DNA of 62,482 nucleotides from an uncultured Anaerolineae bacterium (GTDB taxonomy: Bacteria; Chloroflexota; Anaerolineae; JACIWP01): assembly GCA_938049385.1 (NCBI GenBank), contig CALIBQ010000001.1:1-62482 (forward strand), given 5' to 3'. The translations under genes and the position numbers were made by a program. This document shows positions 51,102 to 59,106 of the stretch, piece by piece. Below the pieces are notes generated by a model. The model ran no database searches, had not been told where the DNA came from, and was given only the letters and a program-made list of their open reading frames with translations. Each line of letters starts with the position of its first letter. Positions within the stretch are counted from its first letter, which is position 1.

Positions 51102-52514
51102 TCACAGCTCGGCGATGTGCTTCCAGCCGTTGACGCCGGCGGCGGCACGGCCGGCGAACCATTCCAGCGGCAGGCCGGTGCGCTCCCGGTACCTTTCCGC
51201 CAGCTCGGCCATGAAACCAGTGCCCGCGCCGGCCTCCAGCAGGGCGACGACACAGCCTCCCCAGCCGGCGCCTGTCAGCCGGGCGCCCAGCACCTCCGGC
51301 CTGCCGGCCAGCAGTTCCACCAGTGCATCCACCTCCGCACAGCTAGCCGCGTAATCGTCGCGCAGGCTCTGGTGCGACTCCCGCATGTACCCGCCGAAGC
51401 GCCGGCCGTCCGACACTCGCAGCGCGGCCGCGGAGTCTATCACCCGCTGGTTCTCCCGTATCACATGTCGACAGCGCGCCCGCACGCGAAAGGTCTGTGT
51501 GGGTGACAGGCGGTGATCTGCCGCCAGGCTCTCCAGGAAGGCCGGCGAGAGACCCAGATGGCGCAGGGCCGCGAAATCCGCTTCCTCGGGCAGATGCTCC
51601 GCCAGGAAGGCGTCCAGGTTCGCCGGCGCGAACCCCATCCGCTCCGGCGTCACATCGCGCAGATGGGTGACGGCCGGCCAGCGCCGCTGTAAGAGCGCCA
51701 CGCCGATCTTGCATTCCGCCACCCGCACGTTGTAGTCCGAGAGGGTGTTGGCGCGGCGCTTACCGCTGTCGCAAACCAGGATGGAGTACTGCTGGGGCAA
51801 AGGCACCCATTCGGTGCGGTACTGTGTCGGCGGTTCGCCCATCGGCCGGCAGTCCAGGAAGAGGGCGTGTCCGCGCCGGCCCAGCACCGAGGTGAAATGG
51901 TCCATCACCCCGCCGCGCGTGCCCACGTACCATTCCGCCTGGGCGCAGAAATGTGCGAATTCTACCGGCGGCATCGAGCCGTGATTCAGGTCCAGCAGAG
52001 CCATGGCGGAGACGACGGTGAGGGCGGAGGAAGAGCTGAGGCCGGCGCCGATGGGGACTCCGAACGGTACCCGCCCCACCACCAGGGCATCCATGCCGCG
52101 CTCTATCCCCAGCAGGCGCACCAGGGCCTGGGCCGGCCCCTTGACATAGTTGGCCCAATCGCCTACCGGTCCCGGTCGGATGGAGGCGGAGAGGGTGAAG
52201 GAACGCTCCGAGAAGCGGGCCGGCTCGATATTGCGCAGTATCACCCTGCCGTCCGTGCGCGGGCGCGCCAGCAGGAGGATGTCTTTCTCCAGCGCCATGG
52301 GCAGGACAAAGCCGTGATTGTAGTCCGTATGCTCGCCGATGAGGTTCACCCTGCCCGGCGCGCGGTATATGTAAACGGGGCCGGGGCCGAAAGCGAGGCG
52401 GAAAGCCGTCAGCGCTTCCTGATAGCGGGAGACCTGCGCCTGGAGCAGGGCTGGGTAGTTGGGGTCATGCTCATACACCTGCTGAAGCATTGCCGTGAGA
52501 TGGGAAGAGTTCAT
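51102..52514 (-). CDS. galK: Galactokinase
   Basis: 470 residues. Galactokinase signature YRAPGRVNLIGEHTDYN near residue 49, ATP-binding GVPIGAGLSSSSAL and the closing GAGWGGCVVAL, so a GHMP kinase with the galactose specificity motif. It is about 80 residues longer than E. coli GalK; the extension is an N-terminal helical segment and an insertion. It phosphorylates galactose, or GalNAc in closely related members. Its promoter reads from 52607-52635. Neighbouring deacylase and lyase genes leave amino-sugar use open. Confidence 0.88.
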   Translation of the reverse strand: MNSSHLTAMLQQVYEHDPNYPALLQAQVSRYQEALTAFRLAFGPGPVYIYRAPGRVNLIGEHTDYNHGFVLPMALEKDILLLARPRTDGRVILRNIEPARFSERSFTLSASIRPGPVGDWANYVKGPAQALVRLLGIERGMDALVVGRVPFGVPIGAGLSSSSALTVVSAMALLDLNHGSMPPVEFAHFCAQAEWYVGTRGGVMDHFTSVLGRRGHALFLDCRPMGEPPTQYRTEWVPLPQQYSILVCDSGKRRANTLSDYNVRVAECKIGVALLQRRWPAVTHLRDVTPERMGFAPANLDAFLAEHLPEEADFAALRHLGLSPAFLESLAADHRLSPTQTFRVRARCRHVIRENQRVIDSAAALRVSDGRRFGGYMRESHQSLRDDYAASCAEVDALVELLAGRPEVLGARLTGAGWGGCVVALLEAGAGTGFMAELAERYRERTGLPLEWFAGRAAAGVNGWKHIAEL

Positions 52515-52606
52515 GGATGTACGCGGCCTTTCCGAAAGAATGCCGCCAGAGGCAGTTTGCCTCGACGGAAATATCGCTACTTGTCATACCACCCTACCAG
52601 TTTTGC

Positions 52607-52635
52607 AGTGTACTCCAAATCCGCCGGCGCGTCAA
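52607..52635 (-). promoter_or_regulatory. Promoter of the galK operon
   Basis: Minus strand TTGACG (plus 52630-52635) and TACACT (plus 52607-52612), 17-base spacer. Confidence 0.65.
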
Positions 52636-52687
52636 ATTAAGTATTTGAGAAGATGTGGAAGGGGACAGGGGTTGGGGTTTCAGTAAC

Positions 52688-52830
52688 TTCGTGGCCTTCT
52701 CGACTTAGCCCAGGAGGTCGGTCGCCCGCTCCTCAGAAGTTCGCCGGCGGCTGGAAGCCGCCGGCTTAGGAAGCCAAGCCCCGCAGGGGGCTTGGCACTG
52801 TAAGCCTGGTGCTTCAGCGCCAGGCGAAGC
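52688..52830 (-). repeat. Interspersed palindromic repeat R2, copy C
   Basis: Opposite-strand copy of the R2 element. Together with R1 copy 5 it fills most of the 611-base gap 52515-53125; the rest is the galK and tyrS promoters. Confidence 0.75.
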
Positions 52831-52895
52831 GTCTTTCAGCGCCCTCAGCAAAAAGGGTGCTGCAGAAGTCCAAACATACAATCTGTGGAAGAGCA

Positions 52896-53004
52896 GCCTG
52901 GCGGCTTAAGTCGCGGCAACAACTGCGAAGCCTGCCTGTACAGGCTTCGCGAAGTCGGCGTAGGTCGACTTCGCGGGTGCAGTCGCAGTTTCAACTGCTA
53001 GGCG
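52896..53004 (+). repeat. Interspersed palindromic repeat R1, copy 5
   Basis: Full-length R1 with ends GCCTGGCGGC and TTTCAACTGCTAGGC and the GCGAAGCCTGC/CAGGCTTCGC hairpin. Confidence 0.85.
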
Positions 53005-53059
53005 ATGAGCCAATACCCGCAAATCAAATGACTTTCCCAGCACCGTGCCGCAAAAAGAT

Positions 53060-53088
53060 TTGCCGCGCCTCGACGCGGATGTTATAAT
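53060..53088 (+). promoter_or_regulatory. Promoter of tyrS
   Basis: TTGCCG at 53060-53065 and TATAAT at 53083-53088, 17-base spacer. The short distance to the start leaves no room for a T-box leader. Confidence 0.7.
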
Positions 53089-53125
53089 GAAAGGCAATAT
53101 CTGTATGCCGGCAGGAGAAGAACCC

Positions 53126-54301
53126 ATGGACTTGGAAGAAATCCTCACCCGCGGTGTGGCGGAGATCATCACGAAAGAAGAACTGCTGGAAAAGCTCCGC
53201 TCCGGACGCACCCTGCGCCTCAAAATGGGGTTCGACCCATCCAAGCCCAACCTGCATATCGGCCACTATGTCGGCCTGCGGAAAATCCGCCAGCTACAGG
53301 ACCTGGGCCATACCGTGGTGCTCATCGTCGGGGACTGGACCGCGCAGATCGGGGACCCCTCCGGCCGCGATGAGAGCCGCACCATGCTGGACCCCGAGAC
53401 AGTACGTGCCAATGCCGAAACCTATATGCGGCAGTTCTTCCGGGTGGTAGATCGGGGCCGCACCGAGGTGCGCTGGCAGAGCGAGTGGTTCGGCAAGTTC
53501 ACGCTGGCGGATGTCTTCCACCTCACCAGCCGCTTCACGCTGGGCCAGATGATGGCGCATGAGACCTTCCGCAAGCGCTACGAGCAGGGCCTGCCGCTGA
53601 GCCTCATGGAACTGCTGTATCCGCTCCTGCAGGCCTACGACTCCATCGCCGTGGATGCGGACGTCGAGTTCGGCGGCACGGACCAGAAGTTTAACATCCT
53701 CGCCGGCCGCGAGCTCCAGCGCATGCTGGGCAAGACCCCACAGAACGTCTTCCTGGTGCCTCTGCTGGTGGGGCTGGACGGCCGCAAGATGAGCAAGACC
53801 TTCAACAACACCATTGACCTGGTGGACCCGCCGGAGGAGATGTACGGCAAGATCATGTCCATGGGCGATGATGTCATCATCGAGTATTTCATCCTGACCA
53901 CCGATGTGCCCATGGCGGAGATCGAGGAGATGGAGCGGGAGATGAAGGCCGGCCATGTCAACCCGCGCGACCTGAAGATGCGCCTGGCGCGCGAGCTGAT
54001 CACCCAATTGTACAACGCCGAGGCCGCCCGCAAGGCTGAGGAAGAGTTCGTGCGCGTGTTCCAGCGCCGCGAATTGCCCAGTGAGATGCCGGAGTTCCGC
54101 CTCAGCGGGCCGAAGAACATCGTGGACCTGCTGGTGGAGGCCGGCCTGGCCGCCTCTAAGAGCGAGGGCCGCCGGCTGGTCCAACAGGGCGGCGTCAAGC
54201 TGAACGAGGAGGTCATTTCAGACATCGAGGCGACCATCGCTGTGACGGAGCCGGCTGTCCTGCGCGTCGGGAAGCGCCGCTTCGTCCAGCTTGTCCCCTG
54301 A
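53126..54301 (+). CDS. tyrS: Tyrosyl-tRNA synthetase
   Basis: 391 residues. Class I signatures HIGH at 44-47 and KMSKT at 221-225 in the catalytic domain, VGDWTAQIGDPSGR, the tyrosine-binding region, and a C-terminal S4-like RNA-binding domain (KSEGRRLVQQGGVKLN). It attaches tyrosine to tRNA-Tyr. The start at 53126 is chosen because GCAGGAGAAG precedes it; an upstream frame to 53045 lacks a ribosome binding site and reads through the promoter. Confidence 0.95.
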   Translation: MDLEEILTRGVAEIITKEELLEKLRSGRTLRLKMGFDPSKPNLHIGHYVGLRKIRQLQDLGHTVVLIVGDWTAQIGDPSGRDESRTMLDPETVRANAETYMRQFFRVVDRGRTEVRWQSEWFGKFTLADVFHLTSRFTLGQMMAHETFRKRYEQGLPLSLMELLYPLLQAYDSIAVDADVEFGGTDQKFNILAGRELQRMLGKTPQNVFLVPLLVGLDGRKMSKTFNNTIDLVDPPEEMYGKIMSMGDDVIIEYFILTTDVPMAEIEEMEREMKAGHVNPRDLKMRLARELITQLYNAEAARKAEEEFVRVFQRRELPSEMPEFRLSGPKNIVDLLVEAGLAASKSEGRRLVQQGGVKLNEEVISDIEATIAVTEPAVLRVGKRRFVQLVP

Positions 54302-54330
54302 GCCTCTACCCGCACTCACTGCCTCCTCTG

Positions 54331-54377
54331 AAAAAAGCGGGGCAGATCACCGCTCCGGCCTGACGGTGATCTGCCCC
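54331..54377. terminator. Terminator between tyrS and the DegV gene
   Basis: Perfect 14-bp stem 54339-54352/54364-54377. On the minus strand it runs into six T (plus A at 54331-54336), so it best fits the DegV gene; it may also stop tyrS. Confidence 0.8.
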
Positions 54378-54405
54378 TGGCGAAAATGGAGGAGGATGAA
54401 CGCTC

Positions 54406-55254
54406 CTACACAGGATATCCCATCGCCCCGATGGTGCCCGGTCCTACATGTGCACCGATGACGGGGCTGAAATCACTGACATACATCTCCACACAGTCAA
54501 AGCGCTGTCGGATTTGCTCGGCCAACTGCTGGGCGGCTTCGGGACATGCGGCGCCGATGGTAGCGGCGCGAATGCGTGCCCCCTCGCCAAACTGTTCGAC
54601 AAGCATATCCACCAGTTTGGCGGCGGCGCGCTTCATGGTGCGGGCCTTGCCGGCGGCCTCGATCTTGCCGCCGCGCAGTTCCAGTATCGGCTTGATGTCC
54701 AGCGCTGTGCCAAGGAACGCCGCCCCTCCGCCGATACGGCCGCCCATATGCAAATAGCGCAGGGTATCCACCGCGAAATAGACCCGCATCTTGGGGATGA
54801 TGGCGTTGGCGGCGGCCACGACTTCCTCTGGGGAGGCGCCGGCCTCGGCGGCGCGCGCCGCCTCCAGCACCAGATACCCCTGGGCCATGGAGGTGAAGCG
54901 GGAATCTACCACGTAGATCGGGATGTCGGGAAGCATGTCTTTCGCTTGCAGGGCAGAAGCGACAGTGCCGGACAAATCGGAGGAGATGTGAATGGAGACG
55001 ATGGCATCGGCCTCCCGGGCGATGGCCTCGTAAAATTCGCGGAAGGCGCCGGCAGAGGGCTGGGAGGTGGTCGGCAGTGCATCTTTGACGGTCTTCAGCC
55101 GGCGGTAAAACTCCTCGGTGGTGATATCCACGTTATCGCGCAGGCTTTCCTGCCCAAAGAGCACATTCAGTGGGATGACGTGAATATGATAGCGCTCAAT
55201 CAGTTCCGCCGGCAGGCCGGCGGTGCTGTCCGTGGCAATGGCTATGCGCGCCAT
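54406..55254 (-). CDS. DegV-family fatty-acid-binding protein
   Basis: 282 residues starting MARIAIATDSTAGLP. Typical DegV features: TTSQPSAGAF (fatty-acid head-group site) near residue 74, SSDLSGT, DSRFTSMAQG and a long C-terminal domain ending GPGTIGAMGY. DegV/FakB proteins hold fatty acids for phosphorylation by FakA, which is not in this window. Start with GGGG five to nine bases ahead of ATG 55252-55254; an ATG eight codons upstream is the alternative. Confidence 0.92.
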   Translation of the reverse strand: MARIAIATDSTAGLPAELIERYHIHVIPLNVLFGQESLRDNVDITTEEFYRRLKTVKDALPTTSQPSAGAFREFYEAIAREADAIVSIHISSDLSGTVASALQAKDMLPDIPIYVVDSRFTSMAQGYLVLEAARAAEAGASPEEVVAAANAIIPKMRVYFAVDTLRYLHMGGRIGGGAAFLGTALDIKPILELRGGKIEAAGKARTMKRAAAKLVDMLVEQFGEGARIRAATIGAACPEAAQQLAEQIRQRFDCVEMYVSDFSPVIGAHVGPGTIGAMGYPV

Positions 55255-55444
55255 TGATATCCCCCTTTCTCTGTTCAAAACGCCCGAACCCTTTCTCGAA
55301 ATAGATAACCCTTATCCTCCGAGATAGTTGCGCTAATATCGCTTCCAATTTGGCACACTGTTTCTTGAATGCATGGAAACCGCCCTGTCCTTCACATGAT
55401 GCCGAACCCCCACGCCCCACATGTTCTCTCCCCGGCATCCTATT

Positions 55445-55473
55445 TTGTCACAAAAAGCCGTGTATAGTATGAT
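55445..55473 (+). promoter_or_regulatory. Promoter of the antiporter gene
   Basis: TTGTCA at 55445-55450 and TATGAT at 55468-55473, 17-base spacer, 63 bases before the ATG. Confidence 0.65.
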
Positions 55474-55535
55474 GGCGTGGGTGTGTTCCCGAGAGACGTT
55501 CTTAGATAGTTGAAGAGGGACGAGGGAATGCGATC

Positions 55536-56759
55536 ATGGCCCCATTTCTGCAACTGCTGTTGGACCTGCTCATCATCTTGATAATGGCCAAAACGGCCGG
55601 CTATCTTGCCACACTGTTGGGCCAACCCAGCGTGTTTGGGGAGCTCCTCATTGGCTTGATCTTGGGGCCTACGGTGCTGGATACCCAGCACTGGTCCTTT
55701 TTTACCGATCCCCATCTGGCAGAGGCCGTGAACCAGTTGGCCCATATTGGTGTCTTGCTTCTCATGTTCATCGCCGGCATGGAGGTGGACCTGGAGGCCA
55801 TGCTCCGTGCTGGTCGGCCGGCAGTGCTGGCCGGCGTCATCGGTGTTATCGCTCCGGTCCTCTTGGGCGGACTGCAGGGCTGGCTGGGCGGGTTCGACCT
55901 GGCACACAGCATCTTCATGGGCCTGACTCTGGCGGCTACCAGCGTCAGCATCTCTGCGCAGACGATGATAGAGCTGAACGTCCTGCGCACGCGGGTGGGC
56001 ATGGCCCTGCTGGGAGCGGCAGTGGTGGATGATGTCCTGGTGGTGCTTCTGCTGTCCGTGTTCATGGGGGTGATGGCCGGCAGTTCCAACCTGCTGAGCA
56101 TCCTGTGGGTGCTGGCGCGCATGGTCATTTTCCTGGCCCTGGCCATTTGGCTGGGGGGAAAGGTCCTGCCCCGCCTGGGCGCACTGGTAGAACGACTGCC
56201 TATCAGCGAGGGCGTCATGGCGCTTGCTCTGGCCGCGACGTTCCTGTACGCCTGGGCCGCCGAGGCACTGGGCGGGATGGCGGCCATCACCGGGGCTTTC
56301 ATCGCCGGCCTGATTTTCGGCCGCACCCCCTTGCGCGAGGAAATCGAACACGGCATGCATACCATTGCGTATGCCTGGCTGGTGCCCATCTTCTTCGTCA
56401 GCATCGGCCTGGAGACCAACGCTAGGGCGCTCGGCATCGGAGGCATTCCCTTTGCGCTCATCCTGGTAGCCGTCGCGGTGCTCTCGAAGGTCATTGGCTG
56501 TGGCCTGGGCGCCCGGTTGGGTGGATTCTCGAACGGCGAGGCCCTGCGCCTGGGAGTGGGGATGTCTTCCCGGGGCGAAGTGGGGTTGATTGTGGCGACG
56601 GTGGGCATGTCCAGCGGTTTGATTGACGATGTCGTCTTCGCCAGCGTGGTCATTATGGTGCTGGCGACCACTTTGCTGACCCCCATCATGCTGCGGGCGC
56701 TGTACCCGCGGCCGGCGGTCCAACCACAGGTTCAAACGATCGCCGAAACGGATGAATAA
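55536..56759 (+). CDS. Cation:proton antiporter (CPA2, Kef/NapA-like)
   Basis: 407 residues, about 12-13 membrane helices. The region with VVDDVLVVLLLSVF carries the adjacent Asp pair that binds ions in the NapA/KefB family, and the segment with SSRGEVGLIVATVG is a second signature. No RCK (KTN) domain follows, so it resembles the NapA-type Na+(K+)/H+ antiporters. The next gene encodes a P-II-like protein and overlaps in transcription, spaced 22 bases; a regulatory partnership is inferred. Confidence 0.88.
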   Translation: MAPFLQLLLDLLIILIMAKTAGYLATLLGQPSVFGELLIGLILGPTVLDTQHWSFFTDPHLAEAVNQLAHIGVLLLMFIAGMEVDLEAMLRAGRPAVLAGVIGVIAPVLLGGLQGWLGGFDLAHSIFMGLTLAATSVSISAQTMIELNVLRTRVGMALLGAAVVDDVLVVLLLSVFMGVMAGSSNLLSILWVLARMVIFLALAIWLGGKVLPRLGALVERLPISEGVMALALAATFLYAWAAEALGGMAAITGAFIAGLIFGRTPLREEIEHGMHTIAYAWLVPIFFVSIGLETNARALGIGGIPFALILVAVAVLSKVIGCGLGARLGGFSNGEALRLGVGMSSRGEVGLIVATVGMSSGLIDDVVFASVVIMVLATTLLTPIMLRALYPRPAVQPQVQTIAETDE

Positions 56760-56781
56760 CAGCAGGCGGGAGGAACAACCA

Positions 56782-57150
56782 ATGGCGCATTTGCTGGTGG
56801 CAATTATCAATGACCTGGCCAAATGTCATGAGGTCCTACAGGCCTGGGAGGAGGCCGGCGTCTCCGGCGCGACCATACTGGAAAGCACCGGGCTGGCCCG
56901 CATCAAGGCGGCGGCGCGTGATGACCTGCCTCTCATCCCCTCCCTGCGGGATTTGCTCACCGCGCATGAGTTTCACCATCGGACCATCTTCACAGTCGTG
57001 GAAGATGAGGAGACGATGGAACGCTTGGCAGAGGTGACCCAACGAGTAGTGGGCGATTTCTCCAAGCCGGACACCGGCCTGATGTTCGCGGTGCCGGTGG
57101 GCAGGGTTTGGGGGCTGAGGAAGATCGGGCGAGCCGGCCCGCAAAAGTAG
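56782..57150 (+). CDS. P-II-like regulator downstream of the antiporter
   Basis: 122 residues. The fold pattern (beta-alpha-beta repeats, opening HLLVAIINDLAKCHEVLQAW) is that of small P-II/CutA-like ferredoxin folds, with a loop near residues 40-55 that would be the T-loop. It lacks the Tyr-uridylylation site of GlnB. Such proteins often sit beside transporters and gate them by nucleotide binding. GGGAGGAAC precedes the ATG at 56782; the longer frame overlaps the antiporter stop. Confidence 0.65.
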   Translation: MAHLLVAIINDLAKCHEVLQAWEEAGVSGATILESTGLARIKAAARDDLPLIPSLRDLLTAHEFHHRTIFTVVEDEETMERLAEVTQRVVGDFSKPDTGLMFAVPVGRVWGLRKIGRAGPQK

Positions 57151-57199
57151 CCCAGCACCCACCCGACAGGGTATCGGCTCGTGGGGGACCGATAATAAT

Positions 57200-57237
57200 G
57201 GTTCAGGGCCCCGCAGTTACCCGCGAGGCCCTGAACC
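57200..57237. terminator. Hairpin after the P-II-like gene
   Basis: Perfect 11-bp stem GGTTCAGGGCC/GGCCCTGAACC (57200-57210/57227-57237); no T-run on either side. Confidence 0.5.
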
Positions 57238-57281
57238 GTGTGTGCTTCAGGAGGGAGAGGGGCTGTTTTCCATGCCGCGCA

Positions 57282-58019
57282 TCATTCCTGCTCTTCTTCG
57301 CTCATTTCCACGAAGTTCCCGTGCCAGAAGTGATACCAGACCTGGCCGGTATAGCCGTTGACGCTGAGCATGCCGGCGACCTTACCATCTTTCAGCACAT
57401 GCAGGGTATAGTATCCGTAGAACGGGTCCACCTCATCCCCAACAGTCAGCCCCTTGGCCCAGGGTGTACGGTCTAGGTAGTCCTGTGCCAGACGGATGGC
57501 TTCCTCGGGTGTGACCGTCATCTCGCCGGCGGTCCCCTGGACATTTCCATATCCCCAGCCCATCATGCCGCGCCCCATCATGCCGTAGCGGGTGTTCCAC
57601 ATCATGTTGGGACCCATTTCCGGCACCACTCGCTTGGTAACGGGGTGGATGAGCACCTCCATGGCGCCGATGCCGGTGTCCTTTTCCACGATCTCGGCAT
57701 ATCCGCCGTTATCGAAGATCATGATTTCCTTCAATGTCAGGTTGGGATCGCCGTACTGCTGAAGGAAGGATTCGACCGCTTCCTGGGCCTGGGCGATGGT
57801 CAGGGGAGTCGTGGGCGTCGCGCTGAAGCCGGCGCCGTAACCGCCACAGCCGGCCCATCCGTTCCCGCCGTACCATCCCCCCATCATGCCGCCCATCATC
57901 CCGCCGTAGCGGCCACCAAACCGACCCGGGCCCTGGGCCAGGGCCGGCACCGCCGCCAGTATTACGATCACCAGACTAGCAAGTAAGCCAACCGCAATCC
58001 ATCTTCGCATTCTGTGCAT
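57282..58019 (-). CDS. Secreted Gly/Met-rich protein with PepSY-like repeats
   Basis: 245 residues. Signal peptide (residues 1-29, ending VPALAQG), a Gly/Met-rich segment (30-65), then two related beta-alpha units: AQEAVESFLQQYGDPNLTL with YAEIVEKDTG, and EEAIRLAQDYLDRT with YYTLHVLKDGK. These resemble PepSY-type domains, often linked to metal handling or protease inhibition. Met/Gly-rich tracts could bind copper. Ribosome binding site AAGGAGA. Next to the SHOCT and thiol-redox genes. Confidence 0.75.
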   Translation of the reverse strand: MHRMRRWIAVGLLASLVIVILAAVPALAQGPGRFGGRYGGMMGGMMGGWYGGNGWAGCGGYGAGFSATPTTPLTIAQAQEAVESFLQQYGDPNLTLKEIMIFDNGGYAEIVEKDTGIGAMEVLIHPVTKRVVPEMGPNMMWNTRYGMMGRGMMGWGYGNVQGTAGEMTVTPEEAIRLAQDYLDRTPWAKGLTVGDEVDPFYGYYTLHVLKDGKVAGMLSVNGYTGQVWYHFWHGNFVEMSEEEQE

Positions 58020-58067
58020 GTGAATGTCTCCTTTTTAATCCACTAATTCACTTGCCCATACAGGCTT

Positions 58068-58361
58068 TCACTGCCCGCGCCGTTCGATATCGGCTAGGGC
58101 GGTCAGATATTCCTCGCGGGAGATCTCCCCTCGAGCATATCGTTCATCGAGAATCTGGCGTGCTGTCGCCGCGGCCCGCGCTGAAGGACGGAATGTCCCA
58201 CCCGTAGAGACCTGCCGCACCAGCCAGACGATCAGCAGGACGCCGCCGGCCAGCAGTGCCAGGAACAGCAGTCCACCAAAGAACATGCCGAACATGCCCA
58301 TGCCTCCAAATCCTCCCCAAAATGGCCAGAATGAACCACAACATCCTCCGAACCAGTGCAT
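58068..58361 (-). CDS. Small membrane protein with SHOCT domain
   Basis: 97 residues. Gly/Phe-rich N-terminus, one hydrophobic helix (about 30-52), and a C-terminal SHOCT motif: ARQILDERYARGEISREEYLTAL. SHOCT domains are short dimerisation or oligomerisation helices found on many membrane proteins. Start chosen by GAGGAGGAAAAC ahead of ATG 58359-58361. Upstream of the PepSY-like gene and probably in the same transcript. Confidence 0.82.
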   Translation of the reverse strand: MHWFGGCCGSFWPFWGGFGGMGMFGMFFGGLLFLALLAGGVLLIVWLVRQVSTGGTFRPSARAAATARQILDERYARGEISREEYLTALADIERRGQ

Positions 58362-58476
58362 ATTACGTTTTCCTCCTCTGCTAATGCGCTTTGCCCTCTT
58401 TGAGAGCATTTACATTGTACCACGGGGGTGTAAAAATCCTTTAATGAAACTATAAAGATTTGGTAAAGATTATCGG

Positions 58477-59100
58477 TCATTCGACGAATCCTGTCATCCG
58501 AATCTCAACCCAAGGTTGGCCAGGGTCATTTGTTGCCATCCATACTAATCGCGTTACACTGCCCTGCACCGGATGGAAATCGGCGTCGAAAATGACCTTC
58601 AGCTCCGCGCGCTGCCCGGGAGGGATGACACTGCTGGTAAGTTCAGCAGTGGTACACCCGCAAGAGGTAACAAGTGTAGTGATGTGCAGGTCTGCTGTGC
58701 CGAGGTTGTTCACGGTGAAGATGTGAGTCACGAGGGCGTCTCTGGAGACCCGGCCAAAATCGAATTCCTGGACAGGCATGTTCAGTTTGGGAGCCGGCTG
58801 ACCCTCCGGTACTGCGCGAGGTGTTGGAATCACCCGTGGAATAAGGGCAGGGACATGCCCGCCCCGCAGGGGTGCACCAGCCCGGGCGAGGGGTAAAGAG
58901 GGCTCCGATGCTGTGGTGGTACTCTCCTTGAGCCTGCCGACGCCAACCCGAAAGATAGCTACACCGACCAGTATCAGTGCGAGAACAGCAGTGGAAATGA
59001 GTGGTACCCACATCTTCCATCGGTTTGGGTGCCGTTGAGGGGGATTTCGATATTGAGCAGACGACTTGACCCGAGACGTCTTGGAATTCATGGCGTTCAC
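58477..59100 (-). CDS. Membrane-anchored DUF1573 protein
   Basis: 207 residues. One hydrophobic anchor helix near 30-50, a flexible linker, then a DUF1573 (Ig-like, ASH/MSP-type) domain with the typical paired cysteines in VTSCGCTTAEL and the closing TNDP segment. DUF1573 domains occur in envelope proteins next to thiol-redox systems. It lies in a run with a CcdA-like gene and a second DUF1573 gene. Confidence 0.83.
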   Translation of the reverse strand: MNAMNSKTSRVKSSAQYRNPPQRHPNRWKMWVPLISTAVLALILVGVAIFRVGVGRLKESTTTASEPSLPLARAGAPLRGGHVPALIPRVIPTPRAVPEGQPAPKLNMPVQEFDFGRVSRDALVTHIFTVNNLGTADLHITTLVTSCGCTTAELTSSVIPPGQRAELKVIFDADFHPVQGSVTRLVWMATNDPGQPWVEIRMTGFVE

Positions 59101-59106
59101 CTCCTG

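Noticed and set aside
55440-56822. 460-codon minus-strand frame
   Set aside because: Antisense to the antiporter gene; composition rich in Gln/His/Arg typical of shadow frames, no recognisable domain.
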